In this document: in pieces, positions 9,299 through 18,572 of the stretch | How the letters are laid out: every line of letters starts with the position of its first letter | Numbering within the stretch: position 1 is the stretch's first letter | Assembly (NCBI GenBank): GCA_017792365.1 | Contig: CP051229.1 | Location: 620,001-684,000, forward strand | Direction of reading: 5' to 3' | Length of the DNA stretch: 64,000 bases | From: Hyphomonas sp. | GTDB lineage: Bacteria > Pseudomonadota > Alphaproteobacteria > Caulobacterales > Hyphomonadaceae | Program-made: the position numbers and the translations under genes | Notes under the pieces: model-generated | Databases searched by the model: none | What the model was told of the DNA's origin: nothing | Seen by the model: only the letters and a program-made list of their open reading frames with translations

Positions 9299-10293
9299 CC
9301 GCGACGACCCGCACGCAGAACCGGCTCACAGATGGCGTCCAGCGCCTCTGGATCATCGAACACGACGCTCACTCGCGCCACGTCGACATCGGCGCCAAAC
9401 GCCTTGTCCAGCCGCACATGGTCCTTGCTCGTCGTCACAAGTCTCGCGCCCCGCTCCTCGGCCAGCTTCCGCAGGTATCGCAGATCGCCTGCCGAATAGA
9501 CATGATGATCCGCAAACGGAATGGTCTCGGACAATTCCACGCCCGCCTGCTGGCGCAGACTGTCGAAGAACCGCTCCGGCCGCCCAATCCCCGCGAAGGC
9601 AACATAGGTCCCGCCAGCCAGCGCATTGTCAGGCGCCAGCCGCCCACGCCACACCGCAAGCCCGGAGGCCGCAACCTCAGCCGGAACCGCACCATCCCCC
9701 ATCAGCACCACGCCATGCGCACGTGACAACCCGGCGACTATCGGCTCGCGCAGCGGCCCCTTTGGAAACACATGACGATTCCCAAACGGCTCGGCCGCAT
9801 CCACCACCACGACCGACACCGTTTTCGACAGGGCAGGGTTCTGATGCCCGTCATCCATGATGATCGCCTCGACACCATCCGCCTTCATGGCCAACGCGCC
9901 CGTAGCCCGGTCGCGCGCAATCCAGCTCTCGCCCCCCGACGCCAGCATCAGCGGCTCGTCTCCCACCATGCCGGCGGTGTGATCACCCGGCGAAACCCGC
10001 AGCGGCCCCTTCAACTCCCCGCCATACCCTCTGGAAAGGCTGGCCGCCCGCAGCCCGCCCTCCGAGAGCCGCGCACGCAGCGACGATACCACCGGCGTCT
10101 TTCCCGCACCGCCCAGCGTCAGGTTACCGACGCACACCACAGGTATCCCACACTCGAGCGGCTCGGCCCGCGCGATCCGCCGCGCGCCCATGTGCGCATA
10201 CAGCGCCGCCGCCGGTGACAGCAGGAACCGCGTCAGCGGCGCAGCCGCCCGCGAGCGCGGATCAAGATCGCGCCAGAAGTGGGGCTCACGCAT
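9295..10293 (-). CDS. lpxK: Tetraacyldisaccharide 4'-kinase
   Basis: Phosphorylates the 4' position of the lipid A disaccharide precursor at the inner membrane. 332 residues. The Walker A region GGAGKTPVVSSLRARL lies in the usual LpxK context (IPVVCVGNLTLGGAGKTP), followed by LSRGYGGELKGPLRV and EAIIMDDGHQNPAL, all diagnostic. It overlaps the waaA 3' end by 8 bp and the acyltransferase start by 4 bp, so the operon is tightly packed. Confidence 0.97.
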   Translation of the reverse strand: MREPHFWRDLDPRSRAAAPLTRFLLSPAAALYAHMGARRIARAEPLECGIPVVCVGNLTLGGAGKTPVVSSLRARLSEGGLRAASLSRGYGGELKGPLRVSPGDHTAGMVGDEPLMLASGGESWIARDRATGALAMKADGVEAIIMDDGHQNPALSKTVSVVVVDAAEPFGNRHVFPKGPLREPIVAGLSRAHGVVLMGDGAVPAEVAASGLAVWRGRLAPDNALAGGTYVAFAGIGRPERFFDSLRQQAGVELSETIPFADHHVYSAGDLRYLRKLAEERGARLVTTSKDHVRLDKAFGADVDVARVSVVFDDPEALDAICEPVLRAGRRG

Positions 10294-11573
10294 CCGCCTG
10301 CGCCTCCCTCAGCATGGCGCAGACCGCGCCCACCGTGACCGTCATCGCCGCGCGCGACTCCGCCAGGTAAGCGGTCACCGCCGCCCAGTCGGCATGCGCG
10401 TGCGCCCCGTCGCGCAGGCACGCGCCCCAGAACGTCGCCAGCTCTGACGCGCCATGCCCGATCACCACCGCGCCGCAGCGCTCCAGCGCGTCGAACGTAT
10501 CCCGAAAATTGTATCCGTAAGGTCCGCAGAAGACCCGGCGGTGAACCTGCGCTGGCTCCATCGGATTATGCCCGCCAATGCCATCGACGCTGGCGCCGCC
10601 GAGGAACACCCCGTCGGCGACCTCGAACCAGAACATCATCTCGCCCAGCGTATCCGCGACCAGCACGTCGCAGCTGGCGGCAGGAACAGAAGCATCGGCT
10701 GAACGACGCTGGGTCTTCATCCCGCGCGCCTCGCTCAGCGAAACAATTTCGCCGCCCCGCTCCGGATGCCGCGGCGCGATCACCAGCAACGGCTTGCCGC
10801 CGCCGCCGCGCCGCACCCGGTCCAACGCATCCAGCGCCAGCGCCTCTTCACCCGCATGTGTCGACGCCGCCAGCAGAACCTGACGCCTGCCAATGCCAGC
10901 TCGCCACGCGTCTACCTGATCACTGTCGGCGGCCTTCACCTGCATCGCGCGCTTGAGATTTCCGATCACATCGGGCCGACAGCCAAGGATCGAATCCAGC
11001 GCCCCGGCCGTTTTCGGATCCGCCGCCCCGACGAAACTGAACACGCCGAACAGCTCCCGCGCCGTCGCCTCCGCTTCAGCCAGCCGTCGATCGACCCGTC
11101 CGTCATCCGCGCGTTCACCAGCGCCGGAACGCCCCGGCGCTTCACACCCATCAGCATGTTCGGCCGATCTCGCCCTCGGCAAACACCACCGCGTCAGGCC
11201 GCCAATGGTCCAGAAACCGCCGCACCGCGCCGGGCGAATCGACCGGCGCCATCTGGTGCAACACCTTCTCGCTGGCGCTTCGGCCCACAAGCTCCGCCGA
11301 CGTCAGCGTCTGCGTCGTCACTACCGCAGAGGCGTCACAACCCGCCGCCCGAACCTCGCGCAGCACACTCAGCAGCAACTGGGATTCGCCAACGCTCGCC
11401 CCGTGCATCCAGACCAGCGGTCCGTCCGGCCGCGGCGTCTGCGTCCGGCCCAATCGCTCGCCAACGCGATCCGCACGTTCCTTGCCTGATTTCAGCCGCT
11501 TGCGCAGGATCATCGGCGCGAACGGCTCCGCCATGCCTGTCGCCACCCGGTACATGCCCAGCGCCAGCGTCAC
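10286..11573 (-). pseudogene. waaA: Kdo transferase WaaA/KdtA, frameshifted twice
   Basis: Transfers Kdo residues from CMP-Kdo to lipid IVA. The protein is recognisable in three frames. The N-terminal part contains WMHGASVGESQLLLSVL and ends at DAVVFAEGEI; a middle part covers MLMGVKRRGVPALVNARM; the C-terminal CMP-Kdo-binding half contains LLVIAPRHPERG and GGASVDGIGGHNPMEPAQ. One base is missing near 11165 (EGEI-W-PN, where W is lost) and another near 11072 (GWLK then AEATARELF). The proposed GTG start at 11573 overlaps the preceding acyltransferase stop as GTGA. WaaA is usually essential for Kdo-containing LPS, so two inactivating indels here point to consensus errors rather than gene loss. 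Confidence 0.88.
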
Positions 11574-12325
11574 TTCCGGCCCGTTTCCAGCTGGCCGCCC
11601 GGCGCACGCTCGCTGGCCGGCTTCATCTCGCGTCCCGCCAGTTTGGCCGCGCGCGCAGCCGCATCGCTGAGCTGCCTCTCGATGGTTTCGCGCAGCCCCT
11701 CGCTGTCCATGGCCTTGCTGGTCTCGATCGGCGCGCCAAGAACGATGCTCCCGCGCGAGAAGGGAAGCGGCAGCAGGAACCGGTCCCACGTGTTCAGCCG
11801 CTTGCCGCCCGACGCCAGCCCCACCGGCACGACAGCTGCACCCGCCTGCTGCGCCAGCTTCACCGGCTCAAGCGGCACTTTCTCCGCAGGGCCTCTCGGC
11901 CCGTCGATGGTCATGCAGACGATGGCGCCGCTCTTCATCGCCTTCAGCGCCGCGCGCGCCCCCGCCACGCCGCCTTTCTCCTTCCGCCGGTCCTTGCGCG
12001 CCGTCGATCCGCGCACGCTGTGCAGGCCAAGAAAACTCGACGCCGCCGCCGCGATATTCCCATCCCGCGAGTTCGAATTGATGATCGTGGTCGGATGCTG
12101 CCGCGGCCAGTATTTCAGCACCTTCGTCTGGAGCGCGGGAAAGAGAAGAATGCCGTAATGCCAGGTCGCGATCACAACAGGCCGCTCGCCCCCCAGCAGC
12201 GGCCCCAGCTCATTGGCGCCCTCGATCCGCCAGCGGATCGTGGACGAGTTGATGCGCATGTAGACCCAGACGAGCCAACCAATGACCCGGTCAGAGAATC
12301 GGTTTTCGGGGGCGGCCGCACTCAT
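11570..12325 (-). CDS. DUF374 lysophospholipid acyltransferase family protein
   Basis: Membrane-associated acyltransferase of the DUF374 family, about 251 residues from the chosen start. Features: PVVIATWHYGILLFPAL (HXXXX acyltransferase-like histidine), TIINSNSRDGNIAAAASSFLG, CMTIDGPRGPAEKVPLEP and AGAAVVPVGLASGGKRLNTWD. The frame stays open far upstream, to 12505; the ATG at 12325 gives the usual short lead before the membrane segment, while 12355 is an alternative. It is first in the operon with waaA (4-bp overlap). Proposed role: acyl transfer during lipid A or phospholipid assembly, inferred from family and context. Confidence 0.9.
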   Translation of the reverse strand: MSAAAPENRFSDRVIGWLVWVYMRINSSTIRWRIEGANELGPLLGGERPVVIATWHYGILLFPALQTKVLKYWPRQHPTTIINSNSRDGNIAAAASSFLGLHSVRGSTARKDRRKEKGGVAGARAALKAMKSGAIVCMTIDGPRGPAEKVPLEPVKLAQQAGAAVVPVGLASGGKRLNTWDRFLLPLPFSRGSIVLGAPIETSKAMDSEGLRETIERQLSDAAARAAKLAGREMKPASERAPGGQLETGRK

Positions 12326-12476
12326 ACGGACTTCATACTCACTGTCCGACCCCATACCAGAGCGCACCGCAACACCGTGCAGGGCGAAGGCGCTTTGCCG
12401 CGCCCGACCTGCATCCTTCGGGTTGCAATCCGCGCCAAGCGGGGCATCTACCTCCCAGACCTCGTTAGGACCATAA

Positions 12477-13145
12477 ATGGCCCAGACCATCGATCTTGCA
12501 ACCACTGAAGGGCGCCGCCGTGCGCGTTACGACCTCACGTGGGGCGATCACGGCTTCCTCCGGGCGCGGTTTCGCAATCTTCACCAGATTTCCCCCGAAA
12601 TGTACCGGGCCAACCAGCCATCGCCCGAACACATCGAACGCTACGCCAAAGACCTCGGCCTAAAGACCATCATTAACCTGCGCGGCAAGAGCCCAAAGGG
12701 CTATTACCTGCTGGAGAAAGAGGCCTGCGAAGCCAACGGCATCGAACTGGTCGATTTTCAGGTCTTCTCGCGCGACACCCCGACCCGCGAAACCTTTGAC
12801 GGCGCGCGCGATCTCTTCAATTCGATCGCTTACCCGGCGCTGATGCACTGCAAGTCGGGCGCAGACCGGGCAGGGCTGGCCTCCGTCCTCTACATGCATT
12901 TCCGCCAGGGCCTGTCGATTCGCGAGGCCAAGGAGCAGCTCTCCTTCAAATACCTCCACATCCGGGCCGGAAAGACCGGAATTCTGGATTTCGTGTTCGA
13001 CCGCTACCTGGAGCAGGGCGAACCAAAGGGGCTGTCCTTCATCGACTGGATCAACACCGATTACGACCGCGACGCCCTGAAAACGCTGTTCCTTGAAGGC
13101 CGTAAGAACAAGATCAACTACGACGAGCTGCTCCGCCGGGAATAG
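12477..13145 (+). CDS. Tyrosine/dual-specificity phosphatase-like protein
   Basis: 222-residue protein with the PTP loop HCKSGADRAG (C-X5-R) near residue 124, preceded by PSPEHIERYAKDLGLKTIINLRGKS, as in dual-specificity-type bacterial phosphatases. The general-acid aspartate may lie in FSRDTPTRE. Divergent from the DUF374 acyltransferase. Its place between two halves of an LPS/envelope block suggests an envelope-linked substrate (possibly a phospholipid or lipid A phosphate), but that is inference. Confidence 0.9.
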   Translation: MAQTIDLATTEGRRRARYDLTWGDHGFLRARFRNLHQISPEMYRANQPSPEHIERYAKDLGLKTIINLRGKSPKGYYLLEKEACEANGIELVDFQVFSRDTPTRETFDGARDLFNSIAYPALMHCKSGADRAGLASVLYMHFRQGLSIREAKEQLSFKYLHIRAGKTGILDFVFDRYLEQGEPKGLSFIDWINTDYDRDALKTLFLEGRKNKINYDELLRRE

Positions 13146-13244
13146 GGACAGGGCAATATTCCCCTACTGGTTGAAAGTAGAAATCGGTCGCGCCTCTCTC
13201 CCCAAGCCGCTAGGCTAAGACCTCGCCAAGTGGAGGGGTTCGCC

Positions 13245-13532
13245 ATGAAAGTCTTTATCATCAACAGCTTCCGCATGATCGTGTACATTGCGTACTTCGC
13301 GATCATCGCGCTCTACACCTTCGGCTCGTATCTGCGCCGTGACGACGTGAACGGTGTATTCCGTGACCTGACCGGCAACGTGCTCAACCCATCGGGCGAG
13401 GCGGCAGTCTCGATCTTCGCGGGCCTGATCAGCGGCTGGTTCGTCGCCACCATCGTCTGCGGCCTGCTCGTCACGCTCCTCGACATCCGCGACGACATCA
13501 ACGACCGCCTGCCGGACGCCAGCGCGAAATAG
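13245..13532 (+). CDS. Small inner-membrane protein, unknown function
   Basis: 95-residue protein with two predicted membrane helices, one near the N-terminus (IVYIAYFAIIALYTFGSYL) and one around residues 58-80 (IFAGLISGWFVATIVCGLLV). These are separated by a short polar loop (RRDDVNGVFRDLTG) and followed by a charged tail. The ATG at 13245 is preceded by GTGGAGGGG, a reasonable ribosome-binding site. It ends just before a clear intrinsic terminator. No family recognised. Confidence 0.75.
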   Translation: MKVFIINSFRMIVYIAYFAIIALYTFGSYLRRDDVNGVFRDLTGNVLNPSGEAAVSIFAGLISGWFVATIVCGLLVTLLDIRDDINDRLPDASAK

Positions 13533-13560
13533 CCTCCGTCCGCAATTAAATAACAGTACG

Positions 13561-13590
13561 GGACGCCGGCAGCCTTGTCGGCGTCCTTTT
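13561..13590 (+). terminator. Intrinsic terminator after the small membrane protein gene
   Basis: Arms GGACGCCG (13561-13568) and CGGCGTCC (13579-13586), extended inward by three weaker pairs, followed by TTTTCC. It lies 28 bp past the stop at 13532 and 20 bp before pmbA, so it separates the two units on the plus strand. The arms are the same as in the hairpin at 46162-46188. Confidence 0.85.
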
Positions 13591-13609
13591 CCATTCCGAT
13601 AACCACCCC

Positions 13610-14947
13610 ATGACCGACTCTCCCGCCGAACTCCTCCAGCACCTCCTCGAAAAGACCCGGGCCCACGGCGCCACCGCCGCCGATGCGCGCTACGAGGAAT
13701 CCGCCAGCCTCTCCGTGGAAGTCCGCAATGGCGACCTCGAGGGCGTCGAGCGCGAGGAAAGCAAGGGCGTGGCCCTGCGCGCCTTCGTCGGCCAGCGCCA
13801 GGCCAACGTTTCGGCCACCGACCTGTCGAAAGACTCGCTCGACGCACTCTGCGAACGGGTCGTCCTGATGGCCAAACAGGCCCCTGAAGATCCCTATTGC
13901 GCCATCGCCGACGCCTCGGAGATCGCCACCGACTTCCCCGACCTCGACCTCGACTGTGACGACACGGCCGACGCGGCCGAACTCGAGCGCCGCGCCAAGG
14001 AGGCCGAAGCCGCAGCGCTTGCGGTCAAGGGCGTCAAGCAGATCGACCATGCCGGCGCCAACTGGGGCAGGGGCCAGACCTGGCTGGCCGCCACCAATGG
14101 CTTTTCCGCCCACCGCTCATCCGGCTCCACCTCGCTCGCCGTCGTCGCGATCGCCGAGAAGGACGGCAATATGGAGCGCGACTACGAGTTCCGCACCGTC
14201 CGCAAGGCCGGCTCGCTCCCATCGCCGGAATTCATCGGTCAGACGGCTGCAGCGCGCGCCGTGGCGCGCATGGGCCCGAAGAAGGTCGCCAGCCAGACCG
14301 CGCCCGTGATCTTCGAAAACCGCCTCGCCTCCCGCCTGCTCGGCGCATTCATCGGCGCGATTACCGGCCCGTCCATCGCCCGCGGCGTATCCTTCCTCAA
14401 GGGCAAGGTAGGCGAACCAGTCTTCGCCAACGCGATCAACATCGTCGATGAACCCCAGATCGTCGGCGGCTACGGCTCCCGCAGCTTCGACGGCGAGGGC
14501 CGCAGGGTCGTAACGACCGCCATCGTCAAGGACGGCGTCCTCACCCAATGGCTCCTCAACGGCCCCTCCGCCAAACAACTCGGCCTCGACCCCAATGGCT
14601 TCGCCAGCACGTCCTTCGGCGACACCCCCGGCGTCTCCACCTCCAACGTCAACATCGAAGCCGGCGCCCTGTCGCTCGACCAGCTGATGGCCGAAGCCGG
14701 AACCGGCCTCCTCGTCACCGACATGTTCGGCCCGTCCCTCAACCCGAACACGGGCGATTATTCCGTCGGCGTCTCCGGCTTCTGGATGGAGAACGGCCAG
14801 CGCGCCTATCCCGTCTCCGAAGTCACCGTCGCCGGCGACCTGCCGTCGATGTTCCTGCGCGCCGTCGCCGGCTCGGATCTCGACATCCGCTCCGCCTCGA
14901 ATTCACCGAGCCTCCTCATCCCCGGCATGTCCATCGCCGGGACATGA
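13610..14947 (+). CDS. pmbA: TldE/PmbA family metallopeptidase subunit
   Basis: Subunit of the TldD/TldE (PmbA) metalloprotease, which processes small peptides and acts in microcin maturation and CcdA turnover in E. coli. 445 residues with the family blocks ESKGVALRAFVGQRQANVSA, FENRLASRLLGAFIGAITGP and FGDTPGVSTSNVNIEAG, and the C-terminal GVSGFWMENGQRAYPVSEVT. TldD is not in this window. In many alphaproteobacteria pmbA heads the DUF4170/MsbA/LPS block, as here. Confidence 0.95.
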   Translation: MTDSPAELLQHLLEKTRAHGATAADARYEESASLSVEVRNGDLEGVEREESKGVALRAFVGQRQANVSATDLSKDSLDALCERVVLMAKQAPEDPYCAIADASEIATDFPDLDLDCDDTADAAELERRAKEAEAAALAVKGVKQIDHAGANWGRGQTWLAATNGFSAHRSSGSTSLAVVAIAEKDGNMERDYEFRTVRKAGSLPSPEFIGQTAAARAVARMGPKKVASQTAPVIFENRLASRLLGAFIGAITGPSIARGVSFLKGKVGEPVFANAINIVDEPQIVGGYGSRSFDGEGRRVVTTAIVKDGVLTQWLLNGPSAKQLGLDPNGFASTSFGDTPGVSTSNVNIEAGALSLDQLMAEAGTGLLVTDMFGPSLNPNTGDYSVGVSGFWMENGQRAYPVSEVTVAGDLPSMFLRAVAGSDLDIRSASNSPSLLIPGMSIAGT

Positions 14948-15023
14948 TCGCGCTCCGCTGGCGCGAATCCCGGCATTTTGTTACCTAGGCACGCAGAATT
15001 CACGGCAATCACGGGGCTCCCCA

Positions 15024-15275
15024 ATGTCCGAACCGGAAAGCAGCAAACAGCTCCTCCACCTCGTCCTCGGCGGCGAATTGAAGGACGTCACCCGCGTCGA
15101 ATTCGAGGACCTCTCCCAGATCGACTTCGTCGGCGCCTTCCCGAGCTACAAGGCCGCCTACGACGCCTGGAAGTCCGCCGCCCAGCGCACCGTCGACAAC
15201 GCCGAGATGCGCTATTTCATCCTCCACGCCCACCGTCTCCTCGATCCGGAGACGGGCCGCGAACATAAGGCCTGA
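15024..15275 (+). CDS. DUF4170 domain-containing protein
   Basis: 83-residue protein matching the small DUF4170 family that accompanies LPS genes in alphaproteobacteria: KQLLHLVLGGELKDV, then FVGAFPSYKAAYDAWKSAAQ, then AEMRYFILHAHRLLDP. Function unknown. It sits 76 bp after pmbA and 10 bp before the MsbA-like transporter, so it is probably co-transcribed with the latter. Confidence 0.9.
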   Translation: MSEPESSKQLLHLVLGGELKDVTRVEFEDLSQIDFVGAFPSYKAAYDAWKSAAQRTVDNAEMRYFILHAHRLLDPETGREHKA

Positions 15276-15285
15276 ACCCGGCCTG

Positions 15286-17058
15286 ATGCCTGAAACCGGC
15301 GCTGCGCAGCCCGCCATTGCGACGAAGTCCAGACCGGGAAGGCCAAGGGTCTTCCGCCGGTTCCTGCGCGACTGGCTGGCCCCGCAATCATTCTGGCTGA
15401 TCCTCGGCGTCCTCTTCTCAGCCGTCACCGCCGCCGCCGCCTTCGGCTACGCCGACATCTCCCGCCGCGCCGTCGACTGGCTCGATCTTGGCGACGCCCG
15501 CGTCCTCACCCTCGCGCCGATCCTCATCATCGGCCTCGTCCTGATCCGCGCCGTTGCGCTCTACGCCCAGACGCAGGTCTTCAACATCGCCGTCCAGCGC
15601 GGTCTCGTCGAAATGCAGAGCGCGCTCTTCAACAGCCTGATCGGCGGCGACTACGCACGCCTCCAGCTCGAACGCTCCGGCGAATACGTCTCCCGCTTCG
15701 CCAACGACATGACCCTCCTGCGCGAAGCTTCGCTGCGCGTCGCGACCAACGCAGTCAAATCGACGCTCACCATCATCGCCTGTCTCGCCTTCATGCTCAT
15801 CACCGACTGGGCGCTGGCGCTGTTCTTTCTGGTGGCTTACCCGATCGCCTTCTACCCGGTCATCAAGCTCGGCGAACGCATCCGCAAGACGTCCAAGCGC
15901 GCACAGGAACAGGTCGGTGAACTCACCGCCCACCTCGGCGAAGCTTTCGTCGGCGCCCGCACCGTCAAAGCCTACGGCCTCGAAACCCACCAGCAGCAGC
16001 GCGCGCGAAAGGGCTTCCTCGAACGCGCGCGCCTCTACATGAAGATCCTGCGCTCCAAGGCGCTGGTCGATCCCTTCCTCGAAGTCGTCGGGGGCATCGC
16101 CTTCGCCGGTCTCATCGCCTTCGCCGGCTGGCGCGCCATTAATGGCGAGGCCACCGTCGGCGACCTCGTCGGTTTCATCGCCGCCATCGGCATTGCATCG
16201 CCCGAAGTCCGCGCCCTCGGCACCCTCAACGCCGTCACCAACGAAGGCATGGCCGCCGCCGATCGCCTCTATGCCGCCATCGACGCGCCAGCGAACATCA
16301 GCGACACACCCAGCGCCGCCGCGCTGCCAACTTCGAACGGCGCCGTCAGCTTCGAGGATGTGAGCTTCGCCTACGGACCGGACGCCCCGGTGCTCAACGG
16401 CCTCGGGTTCAAGGCGAAGCCGGGCGAGACCATCGCCTTCGTCGGCCCGTCCGGCGCCGGCAAGTCCACCATCTTCAATCTCCTCCTGCGCCTCTACGAC
16501 GCCGACAGCGGCGTTATCGCGATCGACGGCGTGAACCTCCGCGACATCACGCTTGCCTCCGCGCGCGCCCAGTTCGCGCTGGTCTCGCAGGACGCCTTCC
16601 TGTTCGACGCCTCCATCCGCGAAAACATCGCCTTCGGCCGGCCCGGCGCGAGCGATGCCGAGATCGAAGCCGCCGCACGCGACGCCGCCTGCGATTTCAC
16701 ACAAAAGCTTCCCGGCGGGCTCGACGCCCCGGTCGGCGAGGGCGGCGCCAGCCTCTCAGGCGGCCAGCGCCAGCGGGTCGCACTGGCGCGCGCGCTCCTC
16801 TCCAACGCGCCGATTCTGCTGCTCGATGAAGCCACCAGCGCCCTCGACAGCGAAAGCGAACAGAAAGTCCAGCAGGCGCTCGCCAACCTCTCCGGCAAGC
16901 GCACCATCCTCGTCATCGCCCATCGTCTCGCCACCGTGCGCCGCGCCGACCGCATCTACGTCATCGACAAGGGCGTCGTCGTGGAGACCGGCCAGCACGA
17001 TGAACTCATGGCCCGCAACGGCGTCTACGCGCGCCTCGCCGCGCACCAGATGTCCTGA
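15286..17058 (+). CDS. MsbA-like ABC transporter (fused permease and ATPase)
   Basis: Half-size ABC exporter of 590 residues: six predicted membrane helices in the first 320 residues, then the nucleotide-binding domain. Walker A is FVGPSGAGKSTIF, the signature is SLSGGQRQRVALA, Walker B is ILLLDEATSALD, and the H-loop is VIAHRLAT. It probably flips lipid A-core or a related lipid across the inner membrane, inferred from the adjoining Kdo/lipid A genes and the MsbA-like architecture. A general drug or lipid exporter is the alternative. Confidence 0.93.
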   Translation: MPETGAAQPAIATKSRPGRPRVFRRFLRDWLAPQSFWLILGVLFSAVTAAAAFGYADISRRAVDWLDLGDARVLTLAPILIIGLVLIRAVALYAQTQVFNIAVQRGLVEMQSALFNSLIGGDYARLQLERSGEYVSRFANDMTLLREASLRVATNAVKSTLTIIACLAFMLITDWALALFFLVAYPIAFYPVIKLGERIRKTSKRAQEQVGELTAHLGEAFVGARTVKAYGLETHQQQRARKGFLERARLYMKILRSKALVDPFLEVVGGIAFAGLIAFAGWRAINGEATVGDLVGFIAAIGIASPEVRALGTLNAVTNEGMAAADRLYAAIDAPANISDTPSAAALPTSNGAVSFEDVSFAYGPDAPVLNGLGFKAKPGETIAFVGPSGAGKSTIFNLLLRLYDADSGVIAIDGVNLRDITLASARAQFALVSQDAFLFDASIRENIAFGRPGASDAEIEAAARDAACDFTQKLPGGLDAPVGEGGASLSGGQRQRVALARALLSNAPILLLDEATSALDSESEQKVQQALANLSGKRTILVIAHRLATVRRADRIYVIDKGVVVETGQHDELMARNGVYARLAAHQMS

Positions 17059-17131
17059 TCGCAGCCCCGCCTGCCAAAACCGGCTTCAGCAGGCCGCCAG
17101 ACGCGCTATCCTCGTGCGCGGAGGATGGACC

Positions 17132-17644
17132 ATGCTGAAACCCGCCTTGCTCACCGCCGCAATCGCAGCGCTGACCGCCTGCACACACGCATCAGAAAAC
17201 ACCGACAGGCCGCAAGCCTCCACATCTATAGACCAACCCCGGCACACAAAACCCGAGGAAGAAATCGACCTGTTCACGCTGGCCATCGAAACCGGCCGCT
17301 GGAACGTGATCATCGACAATGCCCGCAACGGCGCCCGCGAAGCGCCGCCAAATGATCGCGACGAACCGCTGACCCTGCGCAGCGACCGCTCGCTGAAAGC
17401 AGGCGTGCTCGAACTCATCATGCTCCGCAACGAACTTTGCGCCACAGGCTTGGCGACAGGCTCCGATTGCACGCTTCCAGAAGTCCCAGCCTGGGCGTTC
17501 GAACCGCCAACGGCCGACACGGATCCGCAAACGCTGCAGCAACGCAGCGAATGGCTCGGCGCTGCGCTAGGCGACCTCACAAGCATCGGATGCGCAGCAG
17601 GCGTAGCAGCCACCGGCGATGAACGCTACTGCGCGGTAGAGTAG
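17132..17644 (+). CDS. Putative lipoprotein, unknown function
   Basis: 170-residue protein with a short signal ending in a lipobox-like ALTACTHAS (cysteine near residue 18), so it is probably lipid-anchored. The mature part is acidic and rich in charged and threonine residues, with three further cysteines (in NELCATGL, SDCTLPEV and the C-terminal region), perhaps forming disulfides. A GGAGG-like site precedes the ATG at 17132. No family recognised. It lies 73 bp after the ABC exporter. Confidence 0.75.
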   Translation: MLKPALLTAAIAALTACTHASENTDRPQASTSIDQPRHTKPEEEIDLFTLAIETGRWNVIIDNARNGAREAPPNDRDEPLTLRSDRSLKAGVLELIMLRNELCATGLATGSDCTLPEVPAWAFEPPTADTDPQTLQQRSEWLGAALGDLTSIGCAAGVAATGDERYCAVE

Positions 17645-17681
17645 GCCAGCCCGAAGAGAGCCAACAGCCGCGCTCTCAGCC

Positions 17682-18437
17682 TCACCCAACTAGCCCGGAC
17701 ACGCCGCGTACAAGATAGACGACGCCAATCGCGGTCACGATCCACTTCGTCCACTGGCGAAAGCTCGCATCCGTCATCCGCTCGAGGATCCTGCCGCCCA
17801 GCCACGTCCCGGCCAGCGACAGCGGAACCAGCGCCGCAAACAGCCACGGCGAGGGAAACGCCGTCACCGCATCGCCCGCCAGGAAGATCGGCGCACCCCA
17901 GAACGCGATCTTCACCGCATGCGCCGTCACCTGCGTCGCCGCCTTCGTCGCCACCACGGCCTGACGCGACATCTCCGTCCTGACGAAGAACAGATCCAGC
18001 AGCGGCCCCGCCACCCCCGCCAGCGTATTCAGCAACTGCACCAGGAACCCGCACACCACAGCATGCACCGGCCGCTCCGCATCCAGCCGGAACCGCTCCT
18101 TCGGCAGCCACACCACCATCGGCGTGATCCCGAGCAGCAGGAACACCACAGGCTCATTCGGCCGCCACGCCACGAACACCAGTACCGCAACCGCCGCGAC
18201 CACGCCGATCAGGTACCGGCCAATGACCCGCCACGAGATATGCTTCCAAAGAAAGGCGGCGCGCGAGCCGTTGGACACGATCTGGATCGCGCCATGCAGC
18301 ACCATGGCGACCGCAACCGGCGTCACCCAGACCAGAACCCCCATCAGAATCAGGCCGCCAGCCATCCCGAACACGCCGGAAATCATCGCAGTCACGAAAG
18401 TCGCGGCCAGAACCGCTGCGATCACCGCGCTGGTCAA
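17682..18437 (-). CDS. TauE/SafE family sulfite exporter-like permease
   Basis: 251-residue integral membrane protein of the TauE/SafE (DUF81) family. Features: the N-terminal repeat motif TAMISGVFGMAGGLILMGVL, a second repeat around LLNTLAGVAGPLLDLFF, about seven or eight hydrophobic helices and the C-terminal WIVTAIGVVYLVRG. The family exports sulfite, sulfonates or other small anions; the substrate is not predictable here. Convergent with the lipoprotein gene and divergent from the GNAT gene. Confidence 0.92.
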   Translation of the reverse strand: MTSAVIAAVLAATFVTAMISGVFGMAGGLILMGVLVWVTPVAVAMVLHGAIQIVSNGSRAAFLWKHISWRVIGRYLIGVVAAVAVLVFVAWRPNEPVVFLLLGITPMVVWLPKERFRLDAERPVHAVVCGFLVQLLNTLAGVAGPLLDLFFVRTEMSRQAVVATKAATQVTAHAVKIAFWGAPIFLAGDAVTAFPSPWLFAALVPLSLAGTWLGGRILERMTDASFRQWTKWIVTAIGVVYLVRGVSGLVG

Positions 18438-18572
18438 TTTCGGGTGTCCTCCCTGACTGGCCCGCCCATTATTGCGCCGTCACGGACTGTCAAGCGCAGA
18501 ACGACTGATTCGCTCACTTGCCATCATGGGCGACGCACCACACCTTTTCATTGAACAGGCAAGGAGGTCGTC

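Noticed and set aside
10766-12508. Long antisense open frame (about 580 codons) across waaA and the DUF374 gene
   Set aside because: High-GC coding regions produce long antisense open frames. Its translation is arginine/proline-rich without any domain, whereas the minus strand encodes conserved LPS enzymes.
15418-16704. Long antisense open frame inside the ABC transporter gene
   Set aside because: It is the opposite-strand shadow of a clear ABC exporter with all ATPase motifs. The translation has no recognisable fold.
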